Assembly: GCA_024235915.1 (NCBI GenBank)
Contig: JACKLO010000013.1
Span: 62,001 to 126,000, forward strand
DNA: 64,000 nt
DNA from: Burkholderiaceae bacterium
GTDB taxonomy: Bacteria; Pseudomonadota; Gammaproteobacteria; Burkholderiales; Burkholderiaceae_C
Direction of reading: 5' to 3'
Under the pieces are notes generated by a model. It worked only from the letters and a program-made list of their open reading frames with translations. It made no database searches and was not told the origin of the DNA. A program made the translations under genes and the position numbers. Positions 16,801 through 23,754 of the stretch are shown here, piece by piece (position 1 is the first letter of the stretch; every line of letters begins with the position of its first letter).

Positions 16801-18455
16801 TGGACGACGCGCAGAAGGCCGAGCTCGACCGACGACTGATCGAGGCGGCCACCCAGGGTGCACCGGCCCTGCGCGGTCTGCTGGAACGGCAGAACGCGGC
16901 CCTGCCGGCACGGCTGGCAGCGTTCAGCACTTTGCGCGCCGCGCAAGCCGCCCTGGATGCCGGCCTCCAGGACGACGCCCTTGCCCTCGGTACCGAGGCG
17001 CTGGCGCGGGACGGCGCTCCGGGCACGCTGCGCGCCCTGGCGCGCCTGCACGCCAACGCCGCCGATTTCAACCAGGCCGCGGCCCTTGCACGCCGGCTGG
17101 AAGCCGCGCTGCCCAGTGTCGGCGACGCGGACCGCCGATTCATCGACGAACAGGTCGAGCGCGAGGCACTGGAACGCGAGACGGCACAGCGGCAGGCGGC
17201 GGCGTTCGAGCCGGTCGTCGGGCGGGCCCTGAACCTGCTGGCCTTCAGCCTGCCCTACACCTCGGTGGGCTATGCGACTCGCTCGCATGGCCTGGCACTG
17301 GGCATCCAGCATGCGGGCTGGGACATCCGGCCCTTCACGCGCCCCGGCTTCCCGCAGGACTTCAAGCCCGAACTGCAGGGGCAGGCGCTGCCGGACAGCG
17401 ACTGCATCGACGGCATCACCTACGGCCGGCTGTTTGCCGCCGCCCGCGTGGGCAGCAGCGAGGTCGAGTACATGCGCAGCAGCGCGGCGCATTACGAGCG
17501 GCTGATCCGCGAACTGCGCCCGCAGGTGGTGCACGCGGCGTCGAACTACGTCACGGCGCTGCCGGCCCTGGTGGCGGCACGGCGCTGCGGCGTGCCCTTC
17601 ATCTACGAGGTGCGCGGCTTCTGGGAAGTCACACGCTCATCGCGCGACGCCGGGTTCGAACGCACGCCCAAGTTCCGCCACATGGAGCGCTTCGAACGCG
17701 TCGTGGCGCTGAATGCCGACCGCGTGATCACCATCACCACCGCGATGCGGGACGAACTCGTCGCCCGTGGCGTGGCCGCCGATCGCATCGACATCGCCTT
17801 CAACAGCGTGGACCCGGCGCGCTTCTCGCCGCGCCCGCGCGACGAGGCCCTGGCCCAGCGGCTGGGCCTGCCTGCCGGCGTGCCGGTGATCGGCTACGTC
17901 GGTTCCTTCGTCGACTACGAGGGCCTGGACGATCTGGTCACCGCCGCGGCGGGCCTGCGCGACCAGGGTGCCGACTTCCGTATGCTGCTGGTCGGCGACG
18001 GCGCGGTCTTCCAGTCGCTGATCGATCAGGTGCAGGCGCTGGGCCTGGACGACCTGGTCACGCTCACCGGGCGCGTGCCGCACGACGAGGTCGAGGCCTA
18101 CTACTCGCTGATCGACGTGGCACCTTTCCCGCGCAAGCCCTGGGAAGTCTGCGAACTGGTGTCCCCGCTGAAACCCTTCGAGGCCATGGCGCTGCACAAG
18201 CCGGTGGTCGTCTCCAGCACGCGCGCGCTGCTGGAGATCGTCGAGGACGGCGTCAACGGCCTGCTGTTCGACAAGGGCAGCCCGGCCAGCCTGCAGGAAG
18301 CCCTGCACCGTCTGGTGACCGACGCCTCGCTGCGCGCCGCCCTGGGCGAACGGGCGCGCGGCTGGATCGAGCGAGAGCGCAGTTGGGACCGCGCGGGCCA
18401 GGTGGTCGTCGGGGCCTATGATCACACGATCGGTGGTGCAGGGGTCAGATGCTGA
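13857..18455 (+). CDS. Giant coiled-coil protein with two GT4 glycosyltransferase modules
   Basis: A 1,532-residue protein, starting at GTG 13857 inside the wecC stop (GTGA). Residues about 15-360 are an Ala/Glu/Arg/Gln-rich coiled coil. Residues 420-540 are helical and TPR-like. Residues 550-950 are a GT4 glycosyltransferase (HAASNHENALPALL, YEVRGLWE near 677, NGIDPDRF, YEGLDDL near 781). Residues 975-1115 form a second helical block and 1122-1532 a second GT4 domain (HAASNYVTALPALV, YEVRGFWE near 1249, YEGLDDL near 1354). The two helical-GT modules are clearly homologous, so an internal duplication is likely. A third relative is at 28137-29666. It presumably builds the capsule repeat with two linkages; the coiled coil may set chain length or scaffold assembly, by analogy with WbdD-type rulers (inference). 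Confidence 0.8.
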   Translation: MNDAVAPPDATDPALAALRAAHERELQRQALGLADRLRQAEAERLRLQERLEELGDEAADRFDALQARTLEAAAAASARLAEQVQREAAAVAEAAALRERAAAAQDRLQELRQHYDTLQSNQAASLARLREGEQALEAARRSHAAELAKAHADVAALRAQAADLQTQLVAAHQARDVLEGERDALQARCQTAEDALQAQKAAAERAKAEYDATYRDQARRAEELLAAARADAAAAALRADNTAQQAEAAAKQAETAARQAQAEAQQAAALQAALSAELADAQRESARVESEARRLRSDVETALLRATQLGTELQTSQSLVRQFQDSEQEARTRVAALQSETQMLQRALESAHREADALRQSRSFRLGQALVQTRHWRGVLRFPTALLDAVRGRPQAAAPSADRGASRGAAGAAVELSAADLALLESTLARDGAAAAAEALAARRLPPQREAHALTQLARQCVGSDVRAATSLARRAATLDPRPFRQKWLGFLLADAGAIVEAQATLAALPGDVEMKASERLKRRRIEGLHRLLSTGVELPPPSAPAPQGDGPLMYVAASALPYHVSGYTQRTHALLLALQAQGHDVVCVTRPGYPDDRADARQAREHDTLTIDGIRYRSLPGPGRQRLAPDEYLRASATRLAAEAQALGARAIHAASNHENALPALLAARQLGLPFVYEVRGLWEYTAASKRPGWEDSDAFRLDVQLESLVAGAADRVFTLNAAMAVELQRRGVAAETIALAPNGIDPDRFVAAQADPALRARHGFAADDFVVGYAGSVVGYEGLDDLLAAFGLLRDRLPRLRLLIVGQGDALPALKAQAGRSGAGERIVFTGAVAPQDVPAYLAVMDVVAMPRKPVTVCQLVSPLKPLEAMAMARPVVVSNVAALAEMVRDGETGIVAAAADPAALAAALARLAADPAAARQMGEAARAATLADRSWSQVAASMATAHPGLSAAASAATNAAPPAPADIPPLNLPAGITSLDDAQKAELDRRLIEAATQGAPALRGLLERQNAALPARLAAFSTLRAAQAALDAGLQDDALALGTEALARDGAPGTLRALARLHANAADFNQAAALARRLEAALPSVGDADRRFIDEQVEREALERETAQRQAAAFEPVVGRALNLLAFSLPYTSVGYATRSHGLALGIQHAGWDIRPFTRPGFPQDFKPELQGQALPDSDCIDGITYGRLFAAARVGSSEVEYMRSSAAHYERLIRELRPQVVHAASNYVTALPALVAARRCGVPFIYEVRGFWEVTRSSRDAGFERTPKFRHMERFERVVALNADRVITITTAMRDELVARGVAADRIDIAFNSVDPARFSPRPRDEALAQRLGLPAGVPVIGYVGSFVDYEGLDDLVTAAAGLRDQGADFRMLLVGDGAVFQSLIDQVQALGLDDLVTLTGRVPHDEVEAYYSLIDVAPFPRKPWEVCELVSPLKPFEAMALHKPVVVSSTRALLEIVEDGVNGLLFDKGSPASLQEALHRLVTDASLRAALGERARGWIERERSWDRAGQVVVGAYDHTIGGAGVRC

Positions 18456-18558
18456 CATCCACCAGCGTGACCCACGGCGCGTGACTGACTAGGCAACAGC
18501 TGTGTGCACCGCGCAAGGCAGTTGAGCATTGAAGGAGCGGGGTATTCAGGTCACGCCT

Positions 18559-19473
18559 ATGAAGAATCTGTATCTCTCGATCACGGTCGACGTCGAAGCT
18601 CAGCCAGCACGTGCAACCTCTGACCACGTGGGGCGCCTGATCTGGGGCCGGCACGACGGGCGCGAAATCGGGGTTCGAGAGATTCTCCGCAGATCCGCTC
18701 GTCATGGCTACGAAGCCACATGCTTTCTCGACCTAGCGGAACTGGAACTGCATGGCGCAGAGATCGCTGATGTTGGACGAGCGATCTTGGCAGACGGACA
18801 CGACCTGCAAGTTCATTGCCACCCGGAGTTCCTCTCAGCGGAATTCTTTCGGCGGCGAGGAATCTCGCGGCCTGCCGGCATGAACGACGTCGATGAGCGG
18901 CAAGCGGACTTGATCGTCGACTGGCTCGATGAGCAATACCAAGCCATCAGTTCTGGGAATCGCCCGTCAGCGTTTCGCGGGGGTGGCTATCGCTACAACC
19001 ACGCGCTGCTCCGGAAACTGCACCGCAACGGCTACCAAGTATCCTCGAACTACAACCCGACTCGCCCCGAGCAGGTCGATCAGTTTGGACCACGCCTGCC
19101 TTTCACCTGGAGCGACGGGCTGTTGGAAGTCCCGATTTCGAGCGTACCGCAGGGTGACAAATACTGCATGAGCAACTTCAACCTGAAGCGGCTATTCGGG
19201 ATGGACCGATTTCGCCGACATGTGGACGCGCTCGTCGACGCCCCTGGTCCGTTCGCGCATCTGGTGCTGGTCATGCATTCGTGGTCGTTCCTAGAACTCG
19301 ACGAACATGGGCACTACCAGTTCGTCGGCGACGCGCTGATGAATCACTTCGACGATGCCATGTCCTATCTGAGGGCGTCCGGATGGCACAACCTGCCTAT
19401 GCGACTGGCCAGCCCTAACACCTATGGCATCCCCTTGGATCAAGTCACACCAACTGCCCGCCAAACGTCATGA
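18559..19473 (+). CDS. Polysaccharide-deacetylase-like (NodB-fold) protein
   Basis: A 304-residue cytosolic-looking protein with features of the carbohydrate esterase 4 fold: LSITVDVEA near residue 8 (metal Asp position), LQVHCHPEF near 97 (HxH metal pair), RPSAFRGGGYRYN near 142 and VLVMHSWSF near 236. No signal peptide is visible, unlike secreted deacetylases, so it may act on a cytosolic or lipid-linked precursor. ATG 18559 is preferred; the frame opens at TTG 18529. It is the first gene of the lower-GC cassette. Its stop overlaps the sulfotransferase start by 4 nt. The 103-nt gap before it shows no clear promoter. Confidence 0.65.
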   Translation: MKNLYLSITVDVEAQPARATSDHVGRLIWGRHDGREIGVREILRRSARHGYEATCFLDLAELELHGAEIADVGRAILADGHDLQVHCHPEFLSAEFFRRRGISRPAGMNDVDERQADLIVDWLDEQYQAISSGNRPSAFRGGGYRYNHALLRKLHRNGYQVSSNYNPTRPEQVDQFGPRLPFTWSDGLLEVPISSVPQGDKYCMSNFNLKRLFGMDRFRRHVDALVDAPGPFAHLVLVMHSWSFLELDEHGHYQFVGDALMNHFDDAMSYLRASGWHNLPMRLASPNTYGIPLDQVTPTARQTS

Positions 19474-20207
19474 GCACTGAGCTACGCAACTACTTCAACC
19501 ACGAACTCGGCGCCGAGCCCTGGAAGGCAAGCGACCTGATCACCTTCTTCCACGCCCAGAGAACCGGTGGCTCTGCGCTTCGGCACCTGCTGGGTGACGC
19601 GTTGGGCAAGGAACGCGTTTTCTGCACGCAGTTCGTGAGCGACTTCCAGCACTGGGAAGTCGTTCCGGCCGAACGACTACTAGAGAAGACAGTCTTCGCA
19701 GGCCACTCGAACTTCCAGCGAAGGGATCTCGGTCGCCGGCTTCTGCCCATCAGCCTCGTGAGGCACCCTGTCTACAGGACATTCTCGCTGTATTACTACT
19801 GCAAGAAGTACCCTAATCAGTTTCTCCATCATCTGACAGAGAGTCGCGACCTTCAGGCTTTCTACGCTGCTGCTAGCGCGAAGAAGCCTAACTACTTCCA
19901 CAACGTGTGTTGCCAACGCATTTGTGGCAAGGCTGATTTCGAGTTGGCACGGACAACCCTAGAGCGCGACTATCTGCTGGTCGGCTGTACGGAACGCATG
20001 GGCGACTTTGTACAAGTGCTCTTCGATTTCCTGGGGGTTCCGCGTGTCGAGGTCGACCAAAGGGAAACGGACCACGACCGATACAAGCAACACTTGCATC
20101 TGACCGACTTCATCGAAACCTTGAAGCGCAAGAATAGTGAAGACCTCAAGTTATTCGAGTACATGAACCGGACCTACTTCCACATTGATGAATATCTCTA
20201 TCCGTGA
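19470..20207 (+). CDS. Sulfotransferase-family protein (carbohydrate sulfotransferase-like)
   Basis: A 245-residue protein with the two PAPS-binding signatures of carbohydrate sulfotransferases. The 5'-phosphosulfate loop is FFHAQRTGGSALRHLL (about 26-41, compare the family HIPKTGGTSL). The 3'-phosphate-binding block is ISLVRHPVYRTFSLYYYC (about 91-108, with R, HP and S conserved). It resembles heparan 2-O-sulfotransferase-type enzymes. In a capsule locus it should sulfate the glycan or its precursor. Base composition is well below the flanks (29 of 60 G+C in 19801-19860), typical of the cassette. No PAPS-synthesis genes are in the window. Confidence 0.7.
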   Translation: MSTELRNYFNHELGAEPWKASDLITFFHAQRTGGSALRHLLGDALGKERVFCTQFVSDFQHWEVVPAERLLEKTVFAGHSNFQRRDLGRRLLPISLVRHPVYRTFSLYYYCKKYPNQFLHHLTESRDLQAFYAAASAKKPNYFHNVCCQRICGKADFELARTTLERDYLLVGCTERMGDFVQVLFDFLGVPRVEVDQRETDHDRYKQHLHLTDFIETLKRKNSEDLKLFEYMNRTYFHIDEYLYP

Positions 20208-20267
20208 TCTGTAGCTTGTCTGCATCGATTCACGACCATTGATCTACCACCCTGTCAGACTGCGGAT

Positions 20268-21311
20268 ATGTCGAATCCCTACGAGACTCAAGCGGACCGC
20301 TCGTTCTGGCGCACGGCGGTCGCAACACGCAATGCGCTCGATATCAACGAACTGTGGACGCCACGATTCAATATTGAGACATCGCAGAGAGTGATCACGT
20401 TCGGGTCATGCTTTGCTCAACACATTGGGCGGGCATTGGCACAGAACGGGTTCAATTGGTGGGATGGAGAGGTCGCCCCGGCAAGGTTCCCTGACAACGT
20501 GAAGCGCGAGTTCAGCTACGGCGTTTTCTCGGCAAGGACCGGCAACATCTACACGGCGGCGATGCTTCGACAGTGGGTGGAGTGGGCCTTCGAAGACACG
20601 GCAGCGCCTGACGAGTTCTGGCAGTCAGACAAGGGATGGATCGACCCGTTCCGGCCTGACATCGAGCCCGGCGGATTCGAATCCGAAGAAGAAGCACGAC
20701 GTAGCCGACAAGTAACGCTCGACGCGCTCCGCCGAGTGTTCAGCAAGGCTGACGTCCTGGTATTCACGATGGGTCTGACCGAAGGCTGGAAGAACCTAGA
20801 GACGGGCGTCGCGTATCCAATGTGCCCCGGTACCGTCGCCGGCACCTTCGACCCCGCGTCGCACGGATTCGTCAACTATCGCTTCGGGGAGATCTACCAG
20901 GACATGCGGCAAGCGATTCGACGCATTAGATCCGCCAATTCACGGCTAAGGGTGTTGCTAACCGTCTCGCCCGTTCCGTTGACCGCCACGGCTTCAGACC
21001 AGCACGTAGTCGTCGCCACCAGCCACTCCAAATCCGTGCTTCGGGCTGTCGCTGGTGAATTGACCGAGCAGATTAACAACGTCGACTACTTTCCCTCGTA
21101 CGAGATCATCACAGCATTTCCATTCCGCGGCATGTTCTTCGAGCCGAACCTCCGCAGCGTCAATGCACATGGTGTCGCGCATGTGATGAAGCAGTTTTTC
21201 AGTTCCTTGAGCGTTCCCATGGAGAGACTCCCTACTGGTGGTCACGGGAGGGCACAGTCTGATGTCGTTTGTGAGGAAGAGATGCTCGACGCGTTCGGGA
21301 GAAAGTCATGA
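20268..21311 (+). CDS. GSCFA domain protein
   Basis: A 347-residue member of the GSCFA family, named for the motif seen here as VITFGSCFAQHIGRALAQNG near residues 43-62. The family has an SGNH-hydrolase-like fold and occurs in capsule and glycan clusters; its biochemical role is not established. Other conserved stretches are YGVFSARTGNIYTA near 85, FTMGLTEGW near 167, and LLTVSPVPLTAT near 230. The start ATG 20268 follows a 60-nt gap, and the gene is coupled by 4 nt to the following SGNH-like gene. An acyl transfer or esterase role on the capsule is plausible but unproven. Confidence 0.8.
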   Translation: MSNPYETQADRSFWRTAVATRNALDINELWTPRFNIETSQRVITFGSCFAQHIGRALAQNGFNWWDGEVAPARFPDNVKREFSYGVFSARTGNIYTAAMLRQWVEWAFEDTAAPDEFWQSDKGWIDPFRPDIEPGGFESEEEARRSRQVTLDALRRVFSKADVLVFTMGLTEGWKNLETGVAYPMCPGTVAGTFDPASHGFVNYRFGEIYQDMRQAIRRIRSANSRLRVLLTVSPVPLTATASDQHVVVATSHSKSVLRAVAGELTEQINNVDYFPSYEIITAFPFRGMFFEPNLRSVNAHGVAHVMKQFFSSLSVPMERLPTGGHGRAQSDVVCEEEMLDAFGRKS

Positions 21312-22036
21312 GGATCTGCATTGTCGGGAACAGCCATATCGCTGCGCTTAAGGCCGGTCACGATGCGGAACCTCAGGCATTTCGCGAGCACTCCATCGAG
21401 TTCTTCGGCCTCCCTGGTCGTCGATTCCAGTCGCTGAGGTTCGACATTGATCGCGGACTGGTGTTTCCCGACTCACACGCGCAGGCACTGGCACTGGTGA
21501 CTGGCGGCCGCTTCGACCGCGTGGCACCCGAGGGTTTCGACGTTCTAGTGTTTCACGGCTGTCGCGTCAATCTTGGCAAGCTCTGCCAGTCCCTCCTAAC
21601 GGGAGGGCCACCGTCGGTCAGGTACAGCAAGCGATTCCTGACCGCCGGTGTGCATGGTTGGCTGACTACCAACGAAACCTATCGCGTGATGCTCCAGTTG
21701 CGAGTTCACAGCCAAGTTCGGATCATGCTGTCGCCAATGCCGATGGCAGCTGAAGGCCCGACGGGATCTGCCTCGGCAGGCGGAGCACCGTCCCTGGATG
21801 TACTCCAGGACATCGAGGCACTTGTGGACCAATGTTGCGCAAGTGATGGTTTCGTGTTCAGTCCACAACCACGACAGACCTTGACGCAGGACGCCCGGAC
21901 CGGTTCCGAATACTCATCGGGTTCCACACGCCTCTTGGTGGCGGAGCAGCACGAAGACGATGACACTGCGCACATGAATGGGGCATACGGATGTCTCGTA
22001 CTCAAGTCTGTGCTTGCCAAGCTGCCCGCATGCTGA
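21308..22036 (+). CDS. SGNH-hydrolase-like protein of unknown function
   Basis: A 242-residue protein. It begins MRICIVGNSHIAALKAG, where GNSH sits in the position of the nucleophile block of SGNH enzymes, and DDTAHMNGAYG near residue 222 resembles the C-terminal DxxH catalytic pair. No signal peptide or membrane segment is seen. It overlaps the GSCFA gene by 4 nt, suggesting that the two act together, for example as an acylation/deacylation pair on the glycan (inference). Codon use and lower G+C match the cassette. I do not recognise a characterised orthologue. Confidence 0.55.
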   Translation: MRICIVGNSHIAALKAGHDAEPQAFREHSIEFFGLPGRRFQSLRFDIDRGLVFPDSHAQALALVTGGRFDRVAPEGFDVLVFHGCRVNLGKLCQSLLTGGPPSVRYSKRFLTAGVHGWLTTNETYRVMLQLRVHSQVRIMLSPMPMAAEGPTGSASAGGAPSLDVLQDIEALVDQCCASDGFVFSPQPRQTLTQDARTGSEYSSGSTRLLVAEQHEDDDTAHMNGAYGCLVLKSVLAKLPAC

Positions 22037-22172
22037 GATTCTGCCTGCGCGGGTCGTGACCACTTGACGGACTTGCTTTTCCGTAAATTTGGGGCCACCT
22101 CAGATGCCGGCGACCCTCCCCCCGTGGCTGGAACTACGCCGCGACAGTGGCGTCCGGGAAGGGAATTTCATA
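22037..22172 (+). other. Intergenic gap upstream of the first PL6 lyase
   Basis: 136 nt without a gene. It contains TTGACG (22064-22069) and an AT-rich TAAATT (22084-22089), but the 14-nt spacing is too short for a convincing sigma-70 promoter. GGGAAGGGAA (about 22156-22164) is a good ribosome-binding site for ATG 22173. Confidence 0.3.
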
Positions 22173-23564
22173 ATGCGATACGCATCGGCGATAGTTGTAT
22201 GGCCGTTGTTCATAGTCACTGGCCTGCTGTCTCAGCCGGTTGCGTTTGCTGCGACCTGGTTGGTGCGAAACTCAATTGAGATCGCTGACGCTGGAAGGCG
22301 GGCATCGCCAGGTGATGTGCTCGAAATGGCGAATGGTGTATGGGTCGATCAGGTTGTCCGTTTCGAGAGCTCGGGGCGGGTCGGTGCGCCGATCACGTTA
22401 CGCGCACAGACCCCAGGTCGCGTGGTGCTGACTGGGAAGTCTCGGTTGGAGATTCAAGGGCGCTGGCTGGTGGTCGATGGCCTCAGATTCGAGCAAGGCG
22501 GCCTTAACAAGGGCGACGCAGTCGTAAAGATCGGTGGCCGTCAAGGCGTTGCTGCTGAGGACTGCAGGCTGACCAACTCTTCGATAGTCGCCTACAACCC
22601 CCCCGATCCAACGATCCGCTATCCCTGGGTCGAACTGAATGGCGTCCGCCTTCAAGTGGATCACAGTCTTTTCCAAGGTCAGAATCACTCTGGACCGACA
22701 ATCGTGGTCCAGCGAAATTCTGGTGCGGCAGACTTCGCGCTGATTGAGCACAACCACTTCCTCGACAGAATTCCTGGGGCAAGCAACGGTCACGAAACGA
22801 TTCGAATCGGAACGTCCGAACATGCGGAATCACCTTCGAACTCGATTGTTCGGTTCAACTTGTTCGAACGAACCAATGGTGAGATGGAAGTGATCTCGTT
22901 AAAGGCCGGTTCTAATGAAGTGCGCGCAAACACCTTCATCGGCGTGGCTGGGACGGTGTCACTGCGACACGGCTCAGGCAACGTTGTCCGAGATAACTTC
23001 TTCGACGGACAGAATCTCAGCGGCACAGGGGGCGTTCGTGTCTCTGGTCGGGACCACGTCGTGATGGGAAACCAGTTCCAGGATCTGGACGGCCGCCTTG
23101 GTGGTATTGTGATTCTTCATTGTGGCGATCAGTTGCGGCGCACGGCAGGTTATGACCGGGTCGAAGATCTGCTGGTCTCTTCGAACCTATTCGTTCGTGT
23201 CAAGGTGCCGGCGCTTCGCATTGGCGCGGGATGCGAGCGCCCAGGGCAAATGGCGCCGCCCGATCGTGTACGAGTTGTCGAGAACATCCTGTTTGACGCG
23301 CCGATGCCCACCACCGAAGCGGCTGTGTCGTGGTCAGCCGTGACCTATGCCGACAACGTCAGTAACGCATCGGGCCCATTGGCAGACGGGTTCAAGCAAG
23401 TTCTGATGCGCGCACAGAGTGGAAAGAGTGGCGTGTTGTCGGTCTCAGCCCGCGATGGTGCGCCTGACGCAGGCGGTCGGCTTCCGTTCCGGCAGCCAAT
23501 CAGAACGAAGCCGACAGAAGTCGGCCCCGCGTGGCGCACCGAAGCCTCGGTCCATGTCCGCTGA
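22173..23564 (+). CDS. Polysaccharide lyase family 6 (alginate lyase / chondroitinase-B type), lower-GC copy
   Basis: A 463-residue secreted right-handed beta-helix lyase. The signal peptide is predicted to be cleaved after AFA (residue 26). The PL6 catalytic pair is present: Lys244 in ISLKAG and Arg265 in SLRHG, 21 residues apart as in chondroitinase B. Acidic residues at 237 and 239 (NGEMEV) match its calcium ligands. It should cleave uronic-acid-containing chains by beta-elimination. Start 22173 has a GGGAAGGGAA ribosome-binding site; the frame opens at 22089. It is a full-length paralogue of the protein at 25619-26923 but of lower G+C, so probably not a recent tandem duplicate. Confidence 0.85.
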   Translation: MRYASAIVVWPLFIVTGLLSQPVAFAATWLVRNSIEIADAGRRASPGDVLEMANGVWVDQVVRFESSGRVGAPITLRAQTPGRVVLTGKSRLEIQGRWLVVDGLRFEQGGLNKGDAVVKIGGRQGVAAEDCRLTNSSIVAYNPPDPTIRYPWVELNGVRLQVDHSLFQGQNHSGPTIVVQRNSGAADFALIEHNHFLDRIPGASNGHETIRIGTSEHAESPSNSIVRFNLFERTNGEMEVISLKAGSNEVRANTFIGVAGTVSLRHGSGNVVRDNFFDGQNLSGTGGVRVSGRDHVVMGNQFQDLDGRLGGIVILHCGDQLRRTAGYDRVEDLLVSSNLFVRVKVPALRIGAGCERPGQMAPPDRVRVVENILFDAPMPTTEAAVSWSAVTYADNVSNASGPLADGFKQVLMRAQSGKSGVLSVSARDGAPDAGGRLPFRQPIRTKPTEVGPAWRTEASVHVR

Positions 23565-23754
23565 TTGAGCCCGCTCCGGGCCAGACTGGAGCCTAGTGGT
23601 CAGCGATCAGCCAATTTCATTGACGGGGGACCTGCAACTGACCCCTTGTTGTGCATGCTTCGACCAGCATTCGCGCTTGATCATGTGCGTCCTGACGGGC
23701 GGGCAACCAATTCGGCGGCTGGTTCCCGCGAAGCACCGTGGCAGCAGCACCTAA
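23565..23754 (+). other. Composition junction and uncertain N-terminus of the lyase gene
   Basis: 190 nt in frame with the downstream lyase, from a TTG directly after the PL6 stop to the preferred ATG at 23755. The translated segment (SPLRARLEPSGQRS and on) resembles nothing I recognise. G+C rises from cassette level to the level of the flanks here. It is probably the right edge of the cassette rather than coding sequence. Confidence 0.4.

Noticed and set aside
13191..17534. Minus-strand ORF of 1,447 codons opposite the giant glycosyltransferase gene
   Set aside because: It lies fully antisense to a well-supported gene, is Arg/Gln/Gly/His-rich with no recognisable domain, and reflects the lack of stop codons in GC-rich antisense frames.
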